From the NCBI GenBank assembly GCA_002329155.1, contig DCXY01000002.1:138185-202184 (forward strand): a DNA stretch of 64,000 nt. Direction: 5' to 3'. The position numbers and the translations under genes were made by a program. Each line of letters opens with the position of its first letter. Position 1 is the first letter of the stretch. The notes beneath the pieces are model-generated. The model had not been told where the DNA came from, ran no database searches, and saw nothing but the letters and a program-made list of their open reading frames with translations. The DNA is from Stenotrophomonas sp. UBA2124. GTDB lineage: Bacteria; Pseudomonadota; Gammaproteobacteria; Xanthomonadales; Xanthomonadaceae. Shown piece by piece: positions 28,703 to 37,845 of the stretch.

Positions 28703-30090
28703 CTCCTCTCTACATCATCCAGCAAGCCGGGCAATGGCTGGTATTCGACGACCAGCACGTCGCCATCACCCAGATACGCCCCAAGCTTGCGCGCGCAGCA
28801 TTTGTGGTGAGTGAATTTGAAGGTGCCGTCAGCAACGTCATCTCCCTGGAGGGCAGCTCTGCCCATGCGGTGGCGCTGATCGAGAAACGGCTGCGCTCTG
28901 ACGGCATGATCGACGGTGAAAGCAAGATCATCGTCCACAACACGCTCAACATCGGCGCGGGCTACCAGACCCTGTTCAGTGCCGTGCCACTGGAACTGTG
29001 GCAACAGACCTACGCCTGGTGCGAAGCGCAGCCCGATCATTGCCTGCTGATTCCATTCACCTCCCTGTTGTGGGCCACCCTCAAGCCACGTCAGGGCATC
29101 GTGCTGCAATCCGGCAGGCAGCTCAGCGTGCTGGCACGCCTGAAGCACAGCATGGTCTACCGCACCGCCCTGGCCTACAGCGACGACCCCACCGATCTGG
29201 CCATGACCGCCGGCGTCCTGGCCGACCACTTTGCCGAAGACCTTGGCTCCGACGAGAACCTGGAACCGATCAACCTGCAATGGTGCTCGTTGCTGGTGCC
29301 ACGCCCCGAAGAGGGGAACCCGTGGTTGGACGACATGCTGCGCGAAAGCTTCGCCAGCCGCTGTGGCGTCAGTGTCAGCAGCGTGCCCACGCTGATCGTC
29401 CATGACGATGCCCAACAGGAGTACCGCAGCGGCATCCGCTGGCTCAAGGCCACCGCCAGCGCCTCGCAGGCGGCCAACCCGCTGGCCAGCCGCGCCGCAT
29501 GGCGTGCCGAATGGGCGCTGCCGCTGGCCAGTGCCGCATCCCTGGTGTTCGCCCTCACTCTGGGCGCCCTGGGTGCCCGTTGGATGCTCAGTGCCCAGCA
29601 GGCCAATGACCAGGCTGAGCGGATCAACAACGAAGTCAGTGAAATAGAAACGCGCATCGCAGCCATGGAAAGCAGGCAGGCGATACCGGACAACTTCCAG
29701 AAGACTCTCGATTTCCTGGAGCGCGCACGCGGCCTTCAGGCCAGTGTGGACCCTGCCGCCTCGCTCGTCATGATCCGCGAGGCTGCCGATGGTGCCGTGC
29801 GTATCCTGAGGGTGAAGCTGGAAGAACCACCCACCGCACAACCCAACCAGCGTACGCCTGCCGCAGCTCCCGGCAACACCGGTTACACGCTGCATATTGA
29901 CGGCGTGGTGGATCCGGCGCGCGGCATTCCCGGCATGCAGGTTCCCACCTTCGTCGAGCGCCTGCGCGTCGCCGGTTTCGACCCGCAACCCATCGACCCG
30001 CAGGGAGCCGGCGCCAACAACCGTTCCGCCAGCGGCTTCTTCTCCTACCTGCTCAAGAGCCCCGCGCCGCAGCAGGAGGCACGCTCATGA
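28699..30090 (+). CDS. MshI-like (PilM/PilN or GspL-type) platform protein
   Basis: A 463-residue protein. The first ~265 residues are a soluble cytoplasmic domain of the actin-like PilM/GspL type in outline (MTPLYIIQQAGQWLVFDDQH; ARLKHSMVYRTALAY). One membrane helix (LPLASAASLVFALTLGALGA, about residues 275-294), a coiled coil (ANDQAERINNEVSEIETRIA) and a periplasmic PilN-like domain follow. In MSHA systems MshI combines PilM- and PilN-like parts in one chain, as here. It probably links the MshE ATPase to the inner-membrane platform. Genes overlap by 4 bases at both ends, showing translational coupling. Confidence 0.65.
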   Translation: MTPLYIIQQAGQWLVFDDQHVAITQIRPKLARAAFVVSEFEGAVSNVISLEGSSAHAVALIEKRLRSDGMIDGESKIIVHNTLNIGAGYQTLFSAVPLELWQQTYAWCEAQPDHCLLIPFTSLLWATLKPRQGIVLQSGRQLSVLARLKHSMVYRTALAYSDDPTDLAMTAGVLADHFAEDLGSDENLEPINLQWCSLLVPRPEEGNPWLDDMLRESFASRCGVSVSSVPTLIVHDDAQQEYRSGIRWLKATASASQAANPLASRAAWRAEWALPLASAASLVFALTLGALGARWMLSAQQANDQAERINNEVSEIETRIAAMESRQAIPDNFQKTLDFLERARGLQASVDPAASLVMIREAADGAVRILRVKLEEPPTAQPNQRTPAAAPGNTGYTLHIDGVVDPARGIPGMQVPTFVERLRVAGFDPQPIDPQGAGANNRSASGFFSYLLKSPAPQQEARS

Positions 30091-30605
30091 AACTCAAGTT
30101 CATCGCCGGCATCGCGCTGATCGCCTGGCTGGCTGTGGTCGGTTGGCTGGCAACGATGGTGATCGTCAAGCCCGCCGTGCTGCGCCTGGGCAATGACTCG
30201 GAAGAAACCGCAGCCATGTCCGAGTTGCGGGCCGCCATTGCCCGCAACAAGGCCTCCACCCAGGAAATCGCCACGTTGCGCAGCATCAGCCAGGTACGTT
30301 CCGGTGACCCGCTGATCGCCCTTGCCAAAGCCCCTTCTTCCAGCAGTGCCGGCGACGCCGCACTGACCAACGGAGCCACCGGCGGCGACTTCGTCGAACA
30401 CTCGGTATCGATGATTCTGATGGCCAATGGGAAGCGGTCGGCCATCGTCGACGGGCAGCCGGTGAAGGTAGGCTCGCGCCTGTCCAACGGTACCCGGGTG
30501 CGCCGGATCGGCGCGGACACGGTCGAGATCGTGGACAGCGAAGGTGAGACTGCGGTGTTGAAGGTGCGCTCGCCGTTTCTGCAGCAGGCTGGAGCCGGCC
30601 TGTGA
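30087..30605 (+). CDS. MshK/GspC-like inner-membrane protein
   Basis: A 172-residue protein with an N-terminal membrane helix (FIAGIALIAWLAVVGWLATM) and a small periplasmic domain near the C-terminus. That domain (ILMANGKRSAIVDGQPVKVG, then VRRIGADTVEIVDSEGETAV) is the homology-region fold of GspC/PilP/MshK proteins, which bridge the inner-membrane platform and the secretin. The gene order (J, I, K-like, then L) agrees with MSHA loci. The stop codon overlaps the next GTG start by 3 bases. Confidence 0.65.
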   Translation: MKLKFIAGIALIAWLAVVGWLATMVIVKPAVLRLGNDSEETAAMSELRAAIARNKASTQEIATLRSISQVRSGDPLIALAKAPSSSSAGDAALTNGATGGDFVEHSVSMILMANGKRSAIVDGQPVKVGSRLSNGTRVRRIGADTVEIVDSEGETAVLKVRSPFLQQAGAGL

Positions 30606-31258
30606 TCGCCCAGAAGAAAACTCTGCTCTGGACTTGCGCCGGTATCCTTGCGGGTATCGCCCTTCTCCTGGCAGTCCACAGCTTCATGGGGGCCGGCGCG
30701 CCGCCGGCAACCTCGTCGTCCGAGGCAGCCAGCTCCCCACCCCTCGTGCTCGATGGAAAGGCCCAGGCCGCTGCCGTTGATCAGGAAGTACCGCCATGGG
30801 AACAGGGCGGTACAGCGGCTGCCGCCACCATCGCGCGGGCACAGGCCAACCCTGCTCCCGCCGTGCCTTCCCTGAGCCAGGAGCAGATCACCCGCACCCT
30901 TGGCTCCATCCGCCAACAGTCCGACCGGAACATCCGCGCCGCGGATGAGCTGCTGGCCCAGCTGGATGAAATGGAAAAAAGTGGAAAGGTTCCTGCACAG
31001 GTACAGCTGGCCAACGTGCGCAACAATCTCCAGATCGCCAAGCGCGCACAGCTGCTGGCCCTGGAACTGGCCGAGCTGACCCAGAAGCCGGAGAGCCCGC
31101 AACGCAAGGCCCGCAACGATGCCATCGTGGCCGAGCTGCAGAGCCTGCAGGGCAAGCTGGTACACGACGCCCCCACTACCGGCCAGCTCATCCCGCCCCC
31201 CACTGCCACGGCGCAGGCCGCTGCTGCCGATCCCCGTGCCGCAGGCAAGGTGCAGTGA
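30602..31258 (+). CDS. hypothetical bitopic protein of the pilus locus
   Basis: A 218-residue protein started by GTG at 30602, which overlaps the preceding stop in GTGA. It has an N-terminal membrane helix (WTCAGILAGIALLLAVHSF), an Ala/Ser/Pro-rich linker, and a helical region rich in Leu, Gln and Lys that could form a coiled coil (QQSDRNIRAADELLAQLDEM; AKRAQLLALELAELTQ), ending in a Pro/Ala tail. I do not recognise a named family. Its membrane topology, the 4-base overlap and the neighbours suggest an accessory part of the platform or of the link to the secretin. Confidence 0.55.
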   Translation: MIAQKKTLLWTCAGILAGIALLLAVHSFMGAGAPPATSSSEAASSPPLVLDGKAQAAAVDQEVPPWEQGGTAAAATIARAQANPAPAVPSLSQEQITRTLGSIRQQSDRNIRAADELLAQLDEMEKSGKVPAQVQLANVRNNLQIAKRAQLLALELAELTQKPESPQRKARNDAIVAELQSLQGKLVHDAPTTGQLIPPPTATAQAAAADPRAAGKVQ

Positions 31259-31259
31259 C

Positions 31260-32027
31260 ATGCGCGAACGGGCCATCACATCCACGAAGGAGGCTCGCCG
31301 GCAATCCGGCTTCACTCTGGTGGAGCTGGCGGTGGTACTTGGCGTGCTTGGCCTGCTGGCCGTGACCATGACCTCCGGCTTTGATGGCGTGAACCAGGCC
31401 AGAGAACGCAACGCCGCCAAAGCCAATGCACAGCAGGCCTACGAGGCGGTGCGTTCATTCGCTCTGCGCAACAAGCGCCTGCCCTGCCCTGATTCCTCCA
31501 GCAATGGCGACACAGGGCGTGAGCCCATGGGCAGCTGCACCGGAAATATCGGCTGGCTGCCCTATGAATCGCTCGGGTTGGACATTCCCGCACGCGGGCA
31601 GCGCCTGCGCTTTGGCGTCTATCGCAGTGGCAGCGTCAGCCTGGCAGCGCCACTTTCCGGTGGCAACGACACCCCGGATCTGGAAGGTGCCTCCGGCTTC
31701 ATGGCCGCATTGGCACAGGCCGCGGGTGCGATTGCAACCACGGACACGCCCTACTTCGTCAATGGCCACAGCGGCCCGGCAGCGACCTGCTCGGCGGGTG
31801 GCAACACCTCACTGGTCAACCCCGCGTTCGTGATCGTGGCGCCCGTCACCAACCTCAACGGTGGCAGCGGCGCCTTGGCCGGCTTTGAAGCCCCGAACCT
31901 CAGCTTTGCCGGTGCCAGCCGCTGCTTCGCTGCACCAGATACCGGCGCGGGCTCCGGCTACGACGACGTCGTCGTCGTGGAGAGCCTGACCTCGTTGCTT
32001 GGATGGGCCATGAGTACAAACCGATGA
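31260..32027 (+). CDS. prepilin-like protein 2 (PulG-type N-terminus)
   Basis: A 255-residue prepilin-like protein that begins MRERAITSTKEARRQSG, with processing before FTLVELAVVLGVLGLLAVTM; Glu5 is present. After the helix come RNKRLPCPDSSSNGDTG and IGWLPYESLGLD, then RLRFGVYRSGS. This RLPCPD / LPYxxLGL / RxRxxV series recurs in prepilin-like proteins 4, 5 and 6 of this locus. Near the C-terminus NPAFVIVAPV and GYDDVVVVESLTSLL follow, the latter like minor pilins of T2SS-type clusters. Starting at ATG 31260 leaves only one base after the previous stop codon. Confidence 0.85.
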   Translation: MRERAITSTKEARRQSGFTLVELAVVLGVLGLLAVTMTSGFDGVNQARERNAAKANAQQAYEAVRSFALRNKRLPCPDSSSNGDTGREPMGSCTGNIGWLPYESLGLDIPARGQRLRFGVYRSGSVSLAAPLSGGNDTPDLEGASGFMAALAQAAGAIATTDTPYFVNGHSGPAATCSAGGNTSLVNPAFVIVAPVTNLNGGSGALAGFEAPNLSFAGASRCFAAPDTGAGSGYDDVVVVESLTSLLGWAMSTNR

Positions 32028-32077
32028 GTCCCACCTGTCCTGTCCACTTCACCGAATCATCCAAAGGCGCAGAACCG

Positions 32078-33802
32078 ATGAAACCCAATGCCCGTACCGC
32101 CCGTTTGCTTCCGTTCCGCCCCACGGTCCGCGTCCTTGCCCTGGCGATGAGCACGCTGCCGCTCATTGCCTGCAGCAACATGCCGCCCCGCAGCGTGCGC
32201 GAGCTGCCACCGGTGGAACGCGTGGCGCTGGAGCGCACCGGTGAAGCGATCACCCAGGAGTCGGCAAAGTTTGCCGAGCAGCAGGACAAGCTGCGCCAGG
32301 AACTTGAGAAGATCCATACACCTGCGCTGCGGAATGCGGCACCGCTGGCCCCCACCTACGATCCGCTGGAAAACAGCGTGGTCAGCATCAGCATGTTCAA
32401 TGCCGATGTTGGCCAGCTGCTGTGGGCGCTGGCCGCCGAGCTGAAGATGAACCTGATTGTCGACCCCAAGGTTCTCGAGCAGCGCCAGCGCACCAGCCTG
32501 AACCTCAAGAACGTCAGTGCCCGCGAGGTCTACAACCACATCCTCGAAGCATTCGATCTGCACGGCGAGACCAAGGGCGGGGCGCTGGTCGTGAGCCAGA
32601 TGCGCGAGCGCATCTTCAATGTTGACCTGCTCAACTCATCCACCTCGTTCGACCTGTCCACAGGTGGCGATGTGTTCGGCGCCGGCATGCAGGGTGGCGG
32701 TGGCGGCGGCCAGTCGCTGCGCGGCACGCTCACCATGAGCGGCAGCGTCGGCAAGGACAATGACCCATACAAGCAGCTCAATGAGGCGCTGACGGTGATC
32801 CTGGGCGCTGACAAGGCCGCCGCACCTGTGGCTACCGGGCCGAACGAGCCGCCACCGCCGGAAGCTGCCCGCTACAACCTGGACCCGGGCACCGGCACGC
32901 TGTTCGTGCGCGCCCGCCCCTCGCAGATCCGTGCCGTGGAGGAGCTGCTCTCACATACAACGCAGAAGATGCGCCGCCAGGTGCTGGTGGAGGCACAGAT
33001 ACTCGACGTGTCCCTGAATGATGACTTCCAGTATGGCGTTGACTGGAAGATGCTGCGCAACCGTGTCGCCGGCATCTACGGGGATTCGCCCGCCACCATC
33101 CTGCCCAACGCCGACAGCTCGCTGCCCTACCAGCGCTATGGCCGTTACGGCGACCAGGGCCGCACCATTGTGTTCCCGGAGCAGACCCTGGGCTCGGCGA
33201 TCGGGCGCGGGCTTGGCATCAGCTATCTCTCCGACACCTTCTCCGCCGCGCTCAATGCGCTGCGCACGTTCGGCAACGTGAAGGTGCTCTCCAATCCCTC
33301 CGTCCGCGTCCGCAACGGCAGCCCCGCCTACCTCAGCGTGGGTTCCAACATCCGTTACGTCACCAAGTCCACCAGCAACTTCTCCAACACCGGGGGCGGC
33401 GGCAACTCCTATAACCAGTCCACCGACATCCAGACCGACTCGCTGTTCTCAGGCGTGGTGATCGGCGTGGCGCCCATCGTGCAGGACAACGGTTCGGTGG
33501 AGCTGCTGGTGCACCCGATGCAGACCGAGGTTGAGCCGGGCAGCCTGCAGCTGCGCCAGTTCCCGAACGGCAATGCGGTGACGCTGCCGGTGATCAACGT
33601 CAAGGGCATCACCACCACGCTGAATCTGCGTGATGGCGACACCGTGGTTCTTGGTGGCCTGATCGACCAGAACTCCAGCCTGGAGGACGCGGGCATTCCC
33701 GGCCTCTCCGACGTACCTGCATTCGGCAAGCTGTTCGGCCAGCGCGGTACCAAGCAGACCACCCGCGAGCTGGTGCTGGTGCTGCGGGTGAAAGTGCTGT
33801 GA
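32078..33802 (+). CDS. mshL: MshL-type secretin (outer-membrane pore)
   Basis: A 574-residue lipoprotein secretin. After a basic N-terminus, the signal LALAMSTLPLIAC puts a lipobox Cys at about residue 29. The N-terminal secretin domain (VVSISMFNADVGQLLWALAA; NLIVDPKVLEQRQRTSLNLK) precedes a Gly-rich spacer. The C-terminal secretin core includes VEAQILDVSLNDDFQYGVDW, VKVLSNPSVRVRNGSPAYLS, TTLNLRDGDTVVLGGLI and GIPGLSDVPAFGKLFGQR. It should form the gated outer-membrane ring through which the pilus or pseudopilus extends. ATG 32078 is chosen because it starts the signal peptide; an in-frame ATG at 32003 would overlap the pilin gene. Confidence 0.9.
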   Translation: MKPNARTARLLPFRPTVRVLALAMSTLPLIACSNMPPRSVRELPPVERVALERTGEAITQESAKFAEQQDKLRQELEKIHTPALRNAAPLAPTYDPLENSVVSISMFNADVGQLLWALAAELKMNLIVDPKVLEQRQRTSLNLKNVSAREVYNHILEAFDLHGETKGGALVVSQMRERIFNVDLLNSSTSFDLSTGGDVFGAGMQGGGGGGQSLRGTLTMSGSVGKDNDPYKQLNEALTVILGADKAAAPVATGPNEPPPPEAARYNLDPGTGTLFVRARPSQIRAVEELLSHTTQKMRRQVLVEAQILDVSLNDDFQYGVDWKMLRNRVAGIYGDSPATILPNADSSLPYQRYGRYGDQGRTIVFPEQTLGSAIGRGLGISYLSDTFSAALNALRTFGNVKVLSNPSVRVRNGSPAYLSVGSNIRYVTKSTSNFSNTGGGGNSYNQSTDIQTDSLFSGVVIGVAPIVQDNGSVELLVHPMQTEVEPGSLQLRQFPNGNAVTLPVINVKGITTTLNLRDGDTVVLGGLIDQNSSLEDAGIPGLSDVPAFGKLFGQRGTKQTTRELVLVLRVKVL

Positions 33803-34734
33803 GCATCATCTACGACGCCCTGGCACAGCAGTCGGCAGCCACCGCCAAGGCATTGCCACGCCCCACTGTTTCCTGGTGGGCACGCCAGCCGGCAACCTAT
33901 CGCAACCTGATCCTGATGGCCGGGGGCCTGGCCGTCGGCGTGCCATTGGCATTGCTGATGCTGTCCAATCCCACCCCGCCACAGGCAGCCAGTACGCAGA
34001 CGGAGGCTGCAGCCGCCGCGGGCCATCTGGCACCGGTGGCAGCCGCACCCAGCACGCCTCCTGCACCAATGGCGCCTCTCGCGCCGGCCGTACCGCCTGC
34101 GGCAACCATGCCGCAGGCACCTACCGCCAGCGAGGCCAATCCCACCGCGAATGTCCTGGCACCGCCGCCAGCAGCGACCACTGCCGCAGCCGGCTCTGCT
34201 CCGATCACTGCCACCGGGGACATGCCGGCAGCCATGCCCGCCATGCCTGCGCCGCAGCCGGCCGCACCGGTGCTGGCAACGGATGCCGCCCCGCAACCGG
34301 CCATCAACATCCATGTCGAGCAGCGCACAGCGCGTCAGGGCAATGCTTCAGCAGGCTCATCAAGCGACGAGCAGCGGGTTTCTTCAGCCATCAGCGCCGT
34401 CGAGCAGGCAATGGCCGAACACAACCTGGATGCAGCGCACGTTGCGCTGAAACAACTGCAGGCACAGCTGCCCCCGGAAAGTCTGACCCTGTTGCGCATG
34501 CGCGCATGGGTGGCGCATGGTGGCAACGACATGCACAGCGCCGAGCAGCTCTACCGGCAGGTACTGGAACGCGTACCCGATGATGCCAATGCCGGCGTCA
34601 ATGTGGCCATCATCGACGCACGCCGAGGTGATGTGGACGACGCACGCATCCGCCTGCAGCGTCTGGCCAGCCTCTACCCGCGCTCTACCCAGGTGTCGCG
34701 GGCCCTGGCCGAACTGGACGCGCCCCGCCAATGA
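33799..34734 (+). CDS. MshN-like TPR protein
   Basis: A 311-residue protein with GTG start at 33799, overlapping the secretin stop by 4 bases. The N-terminal membrane helix (LILMAGGLAVGVPLALLML) is followed by a long Pro/Ala/Thr/Met linker of about 140 residues. A C-terminal tetratricopeptide-like part comes last (ISAVEQAMAEHNLDAAHVAL; AEQLYRQVLERVPDDANAGV; ARIRLQRLASLYPRSTQVSR). MshN proteins in MSHA loci have this order and lie next to mshL and mshM. They are thought to help place or stabilise the secretin, but this is poorly known. Confidence 0.7.
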   Translation: MSIIYDALAQQSAATAKALPRPTVSWWARQPATYRNLILMAGGLAVGVPLALLMLSNPTPPQAASTQTEAAAAAGHLAPVAAAPSTPPAPMAPLAPAVPPAATMPQAPTASEANPTANVLAPPPAATTAAAGSAPITATGDMPAAMPAMPAPQPAAPVLATDAAPQPAINIHVEQRTARQGNASAGSSSDEQRVSSAISAVEQAMAEHNLDAAHVALKQLQAQLPPESLTLLRMRAWVAHGGNDMHSAEQLYRQVLERVPDDANAGVNVAIIDARRGDVDDARIRLQRLASLYPRSTQVSRALAELDAPRQ

Positions 34735-36143
34735 ACGATGCGCTCTCCAGCCATCTGCAGACACTGGGCCTGGCGCGGGTACCGTTTCCGCCCACGCCCG
34801 ATGCTGCGGCGTGGTTCCAGACCTCGCACCTGGAGAGCGAGCTTGTAGAAGCGGCCCACTGCCTGCGCGCACGCGCTGGCTTCGTATTGCTGACCGGCGA
34901 GATCGGCACCGGCAAAAGCACGTTCCTGCGCCGGCTGCTGACCACCCTGCAGAGCGAAGGGGTGGTTACCTCGCTGGTATTCAACACCTTTCTGCAGGGG
35001 AACGACCTGCTGGCGGCAGTGCTCGGTGATTTTGGACTGAAGGCAAGCAACAACCCCGCCCAGGACGTGGAGACGCTGAACCATTTTCTGGTGAAGTGCT
35101 GGCAGGCGCAGAAGACCTGCGTGCTGATGATCGACGACGCCCAGAACCTGAGTATCGAGAGTCTGGAACTGCTGCGCCTGCTTACCAACCTGGAGAGCGG
35201 CCAGGAGAAGCTGCTGCAGATCATTCTCTCCGGCCAACCGGAGTTGCGTGACAACCTGGATGCTCCGCGCATCCGCCAGCTCACCAGCCGGATATGCAAG
35301 CACGTCAGGCTGGATCCGCTCAACACCGACGAAGTGCGCGCCTATGTCGAGTTCAGGCTCGCAGCGGCGGGCAATGAGCAGGCAATTCGCCTGCATGCCA
35401 ACGCCGCGCCGGCGCTGCACCGGGCCAGCGGTGGAAACCCAAGGCGCATCCACTTCATCATGGACCGCTGCCTGTACGGGCTGTATGGCCGCCCGGTGGA
35501 GAAGCGCATCGTCGATGCGCGTCTGGTACGGGCTTCGGCCGCCGAAGCCGGCGCGCTGCCGGCGCGCCGCTCCATGCGGCTGCCGCTGGCACTTGCCGCA
35601 TCACTGGCTGGCTTTGGCGTGATTGCCTCTGCCGCAGTGCTTTGGCGTGGTGACGACGCCCAGGCCCATGCAGTACCGGCTTCCATACCCGCATATGCGG
35701 CGCCAACCACCCAGAAAACCGTATCCACCGCACGCGAATGGACTGAATGCATCGCCCGGCTCGGCATCGGATACCGGCAGCAGTGGGTCAATGAGCGCGC
35801 CGCAGCCGCCCTGAAGCAGGCGCCGGGCACCTGCCTTGGCAACACGGACGGACGCTGGCAGCTGGCCTGGGCCGTCACCCCTGTTGCCACCTCAGAGGCA
35901 GACGACCCGGCGCGGATGGATCGCATCCAGCAGCTGCTGCAGGCATGGGGCCATTACGACGGCAAGGTGGACGGACAGTACGGCCCGCTGACGGCGCGCG
36001 CGCTGGCACGGTTCCAACAGCAATACCAGCTGCCTGCCACCGGCCAGGCCGACCCTGTGACCTGGCTCCTGCTCGAACAGGCCCTCGCCTCGCCGCCCCC
36101 CAACGCAATCCAAATGGAACCTACGCCCCATGGCAACGGCTGA
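34731..36143 (+). CDS. MshM/ExeA-like AAA ATPase with C-terminal peptidoglycan-binding domain
   Basis: A 470-residue protein with a P-loop GEIGTGKST (about residue 57) and Walker B CVLMIDDAQNLS (about 127), then LLRLLTNLESGQEKLLQIIL and SGQPELRD of ExeA/GspA-type AAA ATPases. A membrane helix (LALAASLAGFGVIASAAVLW, about 287) separates it from a periplasmic part. This part ends in a peptidoglycan-binding repeat (IQQLLQAWGHYDGKVDGQYG; GPLTARALARFQQQYQLPAT). It may couple assembly to cell-wall remodelling so that the secretin can pass the murein. The start overlaps the mshN-like gene by 4 bases, and the end overlaps mshE by 14. Confidence 0.8.
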   Translation: MNDALSSHLQTLGLARVPFPPTPDAAAWFQTSHLESELVEAAHCLRARAGFVLLTGEIGTGKSTFLRRLLTTLQSEGVVTSLVFNTFLQGNDLLAAVLGDFGLKASNNPAQDVETLNHFLVKCWQAQKTCVLMIDDAQNLSIESLELLRLLTNLESGQEKLLQIILSGQPELRDNLDAPRIRQLTSRICKHVRLDPLNTDEVRAYVEFRLAAAGNEQAIRLHANAAPALHRASGGNPRRIHFIMDRCLYGLYGRPVEKRIVDARLVRASAAEAGALPARRSMRLPLALAASLAGFGVIASAAVLWRGDDAQAHAVPASIPAYAAPTTQKTVSTAREWTECIARLGIGYRQQWVNERAAAALKQAPGTCLGNTDGRWQLAWAVTPVATSEADDPARMDRIQQLLQAWGHYDGKVDGQYGPLTARALARFQQQYQLPATGQADPVTWLLLEQALASPPPNAIQMEPTPHGNG

Positions 36144-37845
36144 TACCCGCATTCCCTCGGCAACCGCCAACAACACCCAGGGCCTCGTCAGCCTGGAACA
36201 GGCCAGGCTGGGCGTACTGCTCAGTGAGCAGGGGCTGCTTGATCCCATCCAGCTGCTGTATGCACGCCAGAAGAACCTGGTCGAACAACAGAGCTTTGGA
36301 CGGCTGCTGATCCAGCATGGCCTGGCCAATGAATCGGACATCGTGCGCACCCATGCACAGATGCAGGGCATCGAGTTCACCCAGGTAGAAACCCTGCCAG
36401 TGCCCGACCCGCAGGTACTGGCCATGTTCAACCGCGAACTCTGCCAGCTGCGCCAGTTCCTGCCGCTACGGCGCGTGGACGACATGCTGGAGGTGGTGCT
36501 GGGCGATGCCGACCCTGCTGCCGTCGGCCAGGCGGTACTGCAGCGCTGCGGCCTGCGCTGCCGCTTCCTGCAGGGCGAATATGGCAAGGTGGCGCGGCTT
36601 ATCCGCCACACCTACTACTTCGCGCAGAACCCCATCGAGATGCTGCTGGAGAAGGAGATCCGGCGACTGGCCGTGGACAACGACCATGCCCATAGCCCGG
36701 AGAAGCTGCTGGACTATCTGCTGCACCTTGCCGTGCGCGAGCGCACCACCGACATTCACGTCGCGCCTTCGGAAAAGAGCCTGCATGTGCTGTTCCGCAT
36801 CGATGGCGTGCTGCGCCCGATGTTCGCCATGCCCATCTCGCTTGGCCGCCTGCTGGGCTACATCAAGCTGGCAGCGGAGATGGACATCTCCGAACAACGC
36901 CGGCCCCAGGACGGCAGCTTCCGCGCGGTTGTGCTTGACTCCCCGGTGACGGTACGCGTGTCCACCATCGTCGCCGATGCTGGCGAGCGCATGGTGATGC
37001 GCCTGCTGCCCGAGCACAGTGACCTGGATGGGCTGGAGCAGCTTGGCTTCTTCCCCGAGGATGTCGCCGCACTTGAGCGCCTGTTCGCACGCCCGGCCGG
37101 CCTGATCCTGATCACCGGCCCCACCGGCTCGGGCAAGAGCTCATCGCTGCATGCCGCATTGCGCATGCAGTCGCTGATCGAGCGCAACGTGCTGACCGTG
37201 GAAGACCCCATCGAATACCGCGTGCCCGGTGCGGGCCAGACCGAGGTCAATCGCCGCGCCGGCTATGAGTTCGGCACCGCCCTGCGCCACTTCCTGCGCC
37301 ATGACCCGGACGTGATCCTGCTGGGCGAAATGCGTGACTCGGAAACCGCGCGGGCGGCACTGGAAGCCGCCGCAACCGGCCACCTCGTGCTGTCCACGCT
37401 GCACGTCACCACCGTGTTCGGCGTGGTGCCGCGCCTGCGTCCGCTGGGCCTGGAGGCACAGATGATCGCCGACAACCTGCTGGCGGTGGTCAACCAACGC
37501 CTGGTGCGCCAGAACTGCCCATTCTGCGCGGAGGCCTCCCCCCTCAGCGACGCCGAGGCCAACTGGCTCAATGTGCCGGCCGGTACCGCCGGCAAGCGCG
37601 GCAAGGGCTGTGACCGCTGCCGCGGCAGCGGTTACTTCGGCCGCCTGCCGGTCTACGACATCATGCTGGTGGACGACGCACTGGCCAACGGCATTGCCGA
37701 TGACATCGGCCGCGAAGGCATCCGTACGCTGGCGGTCAACTCAGGCTTCCGCAGCATCGAGGAAGTCGCCAAGGCCCGCATTCTGGCAGGCCAGACCACC
37801 AGTGAAGAAGTGCTGCGTGTCGTCGGAATCGGGCCCAATCCATGA
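36130..37845 (+). CDS. mshE: MshE/GspE-type pilus assembly ATPase
   Basis: A 571-residue cytoplasmic motor. The N-terminal part (LEQARLGVLLSEQGLLDPIQ; LLIQHGLANESDIVRTHAQM; GIEFTQVETLPVPDPQVLAM) looks like an MshEN domain, which in MshE can bind cyclic-di-GMP. The core has RERTTDIHVAPSEKSLHVLF, Walker A ITGPTGSGKSSS, DPDVILLGEMRDSETARAAL (usually GEIRD) and HLVLSTLHVTTVFG. A tetracysteine motif (QNCPFCAE ... GCDRCRGSGY) follows, as in GspE/PilB zinc loops. It should power extension. No retraction ATPase (PilT) is present in this window. Confidence 0.92.
   Translation: MATADTRIPSATANNTQGLVSLEQARLGVLLSEQGLLDPIQLLYARQKNLVEQQSFGRLLIQHGLANESDIVRTHAQMQGIEFTQVETLPVPDPQVLAMFNRELCQLRQFLPLRRVDDMLEVVLGDADPAAVGQAVLQRCGLRCRFLQGEYGKVARLIRHTYYFAQNPIEMLLEKEIRRLAVDNDHAHSPEKLLDYLLHLAVRERTTDIHVAPSEKSLHVLFRIDGVLRPMFAMPISLGRLLGYIKLAAEMDISEQRRPQDGSFRAVVLDSPVTVRVSTIVADAGERMVMRLLPEHSDLDGLEQLGFFPEDVAALERLFARPAGLILITGPTGSGKSSSLHAALRMQSLIERNVLTVEDPIEYRVPGAGQTEVNRRAGYEFGTALRHFLRHDPDVILLGEMRDSETARAALEAAATGHLVLSTLHVTTVFGVVPRLRPLGLEAQMIADNLLAVVNQRLVRQNCPFCAEASPLSDAEANWLNVPAGTAGKRGKGCDRCRGSGYFGRLPVYDIMLVDDALANGIADDIGREGIRTLAVNSGFRSIEEVAKARILAGQTTSEEVLRVVGIGPNP

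Noticed and set aside
34731..36143. C-terminal peptidoglycan-binding part of the MshM-like ATPase as a novel fusion
   Set aside because: ExeA/GspA-type ATPases are known to carry such a domain, so the combination is not new.
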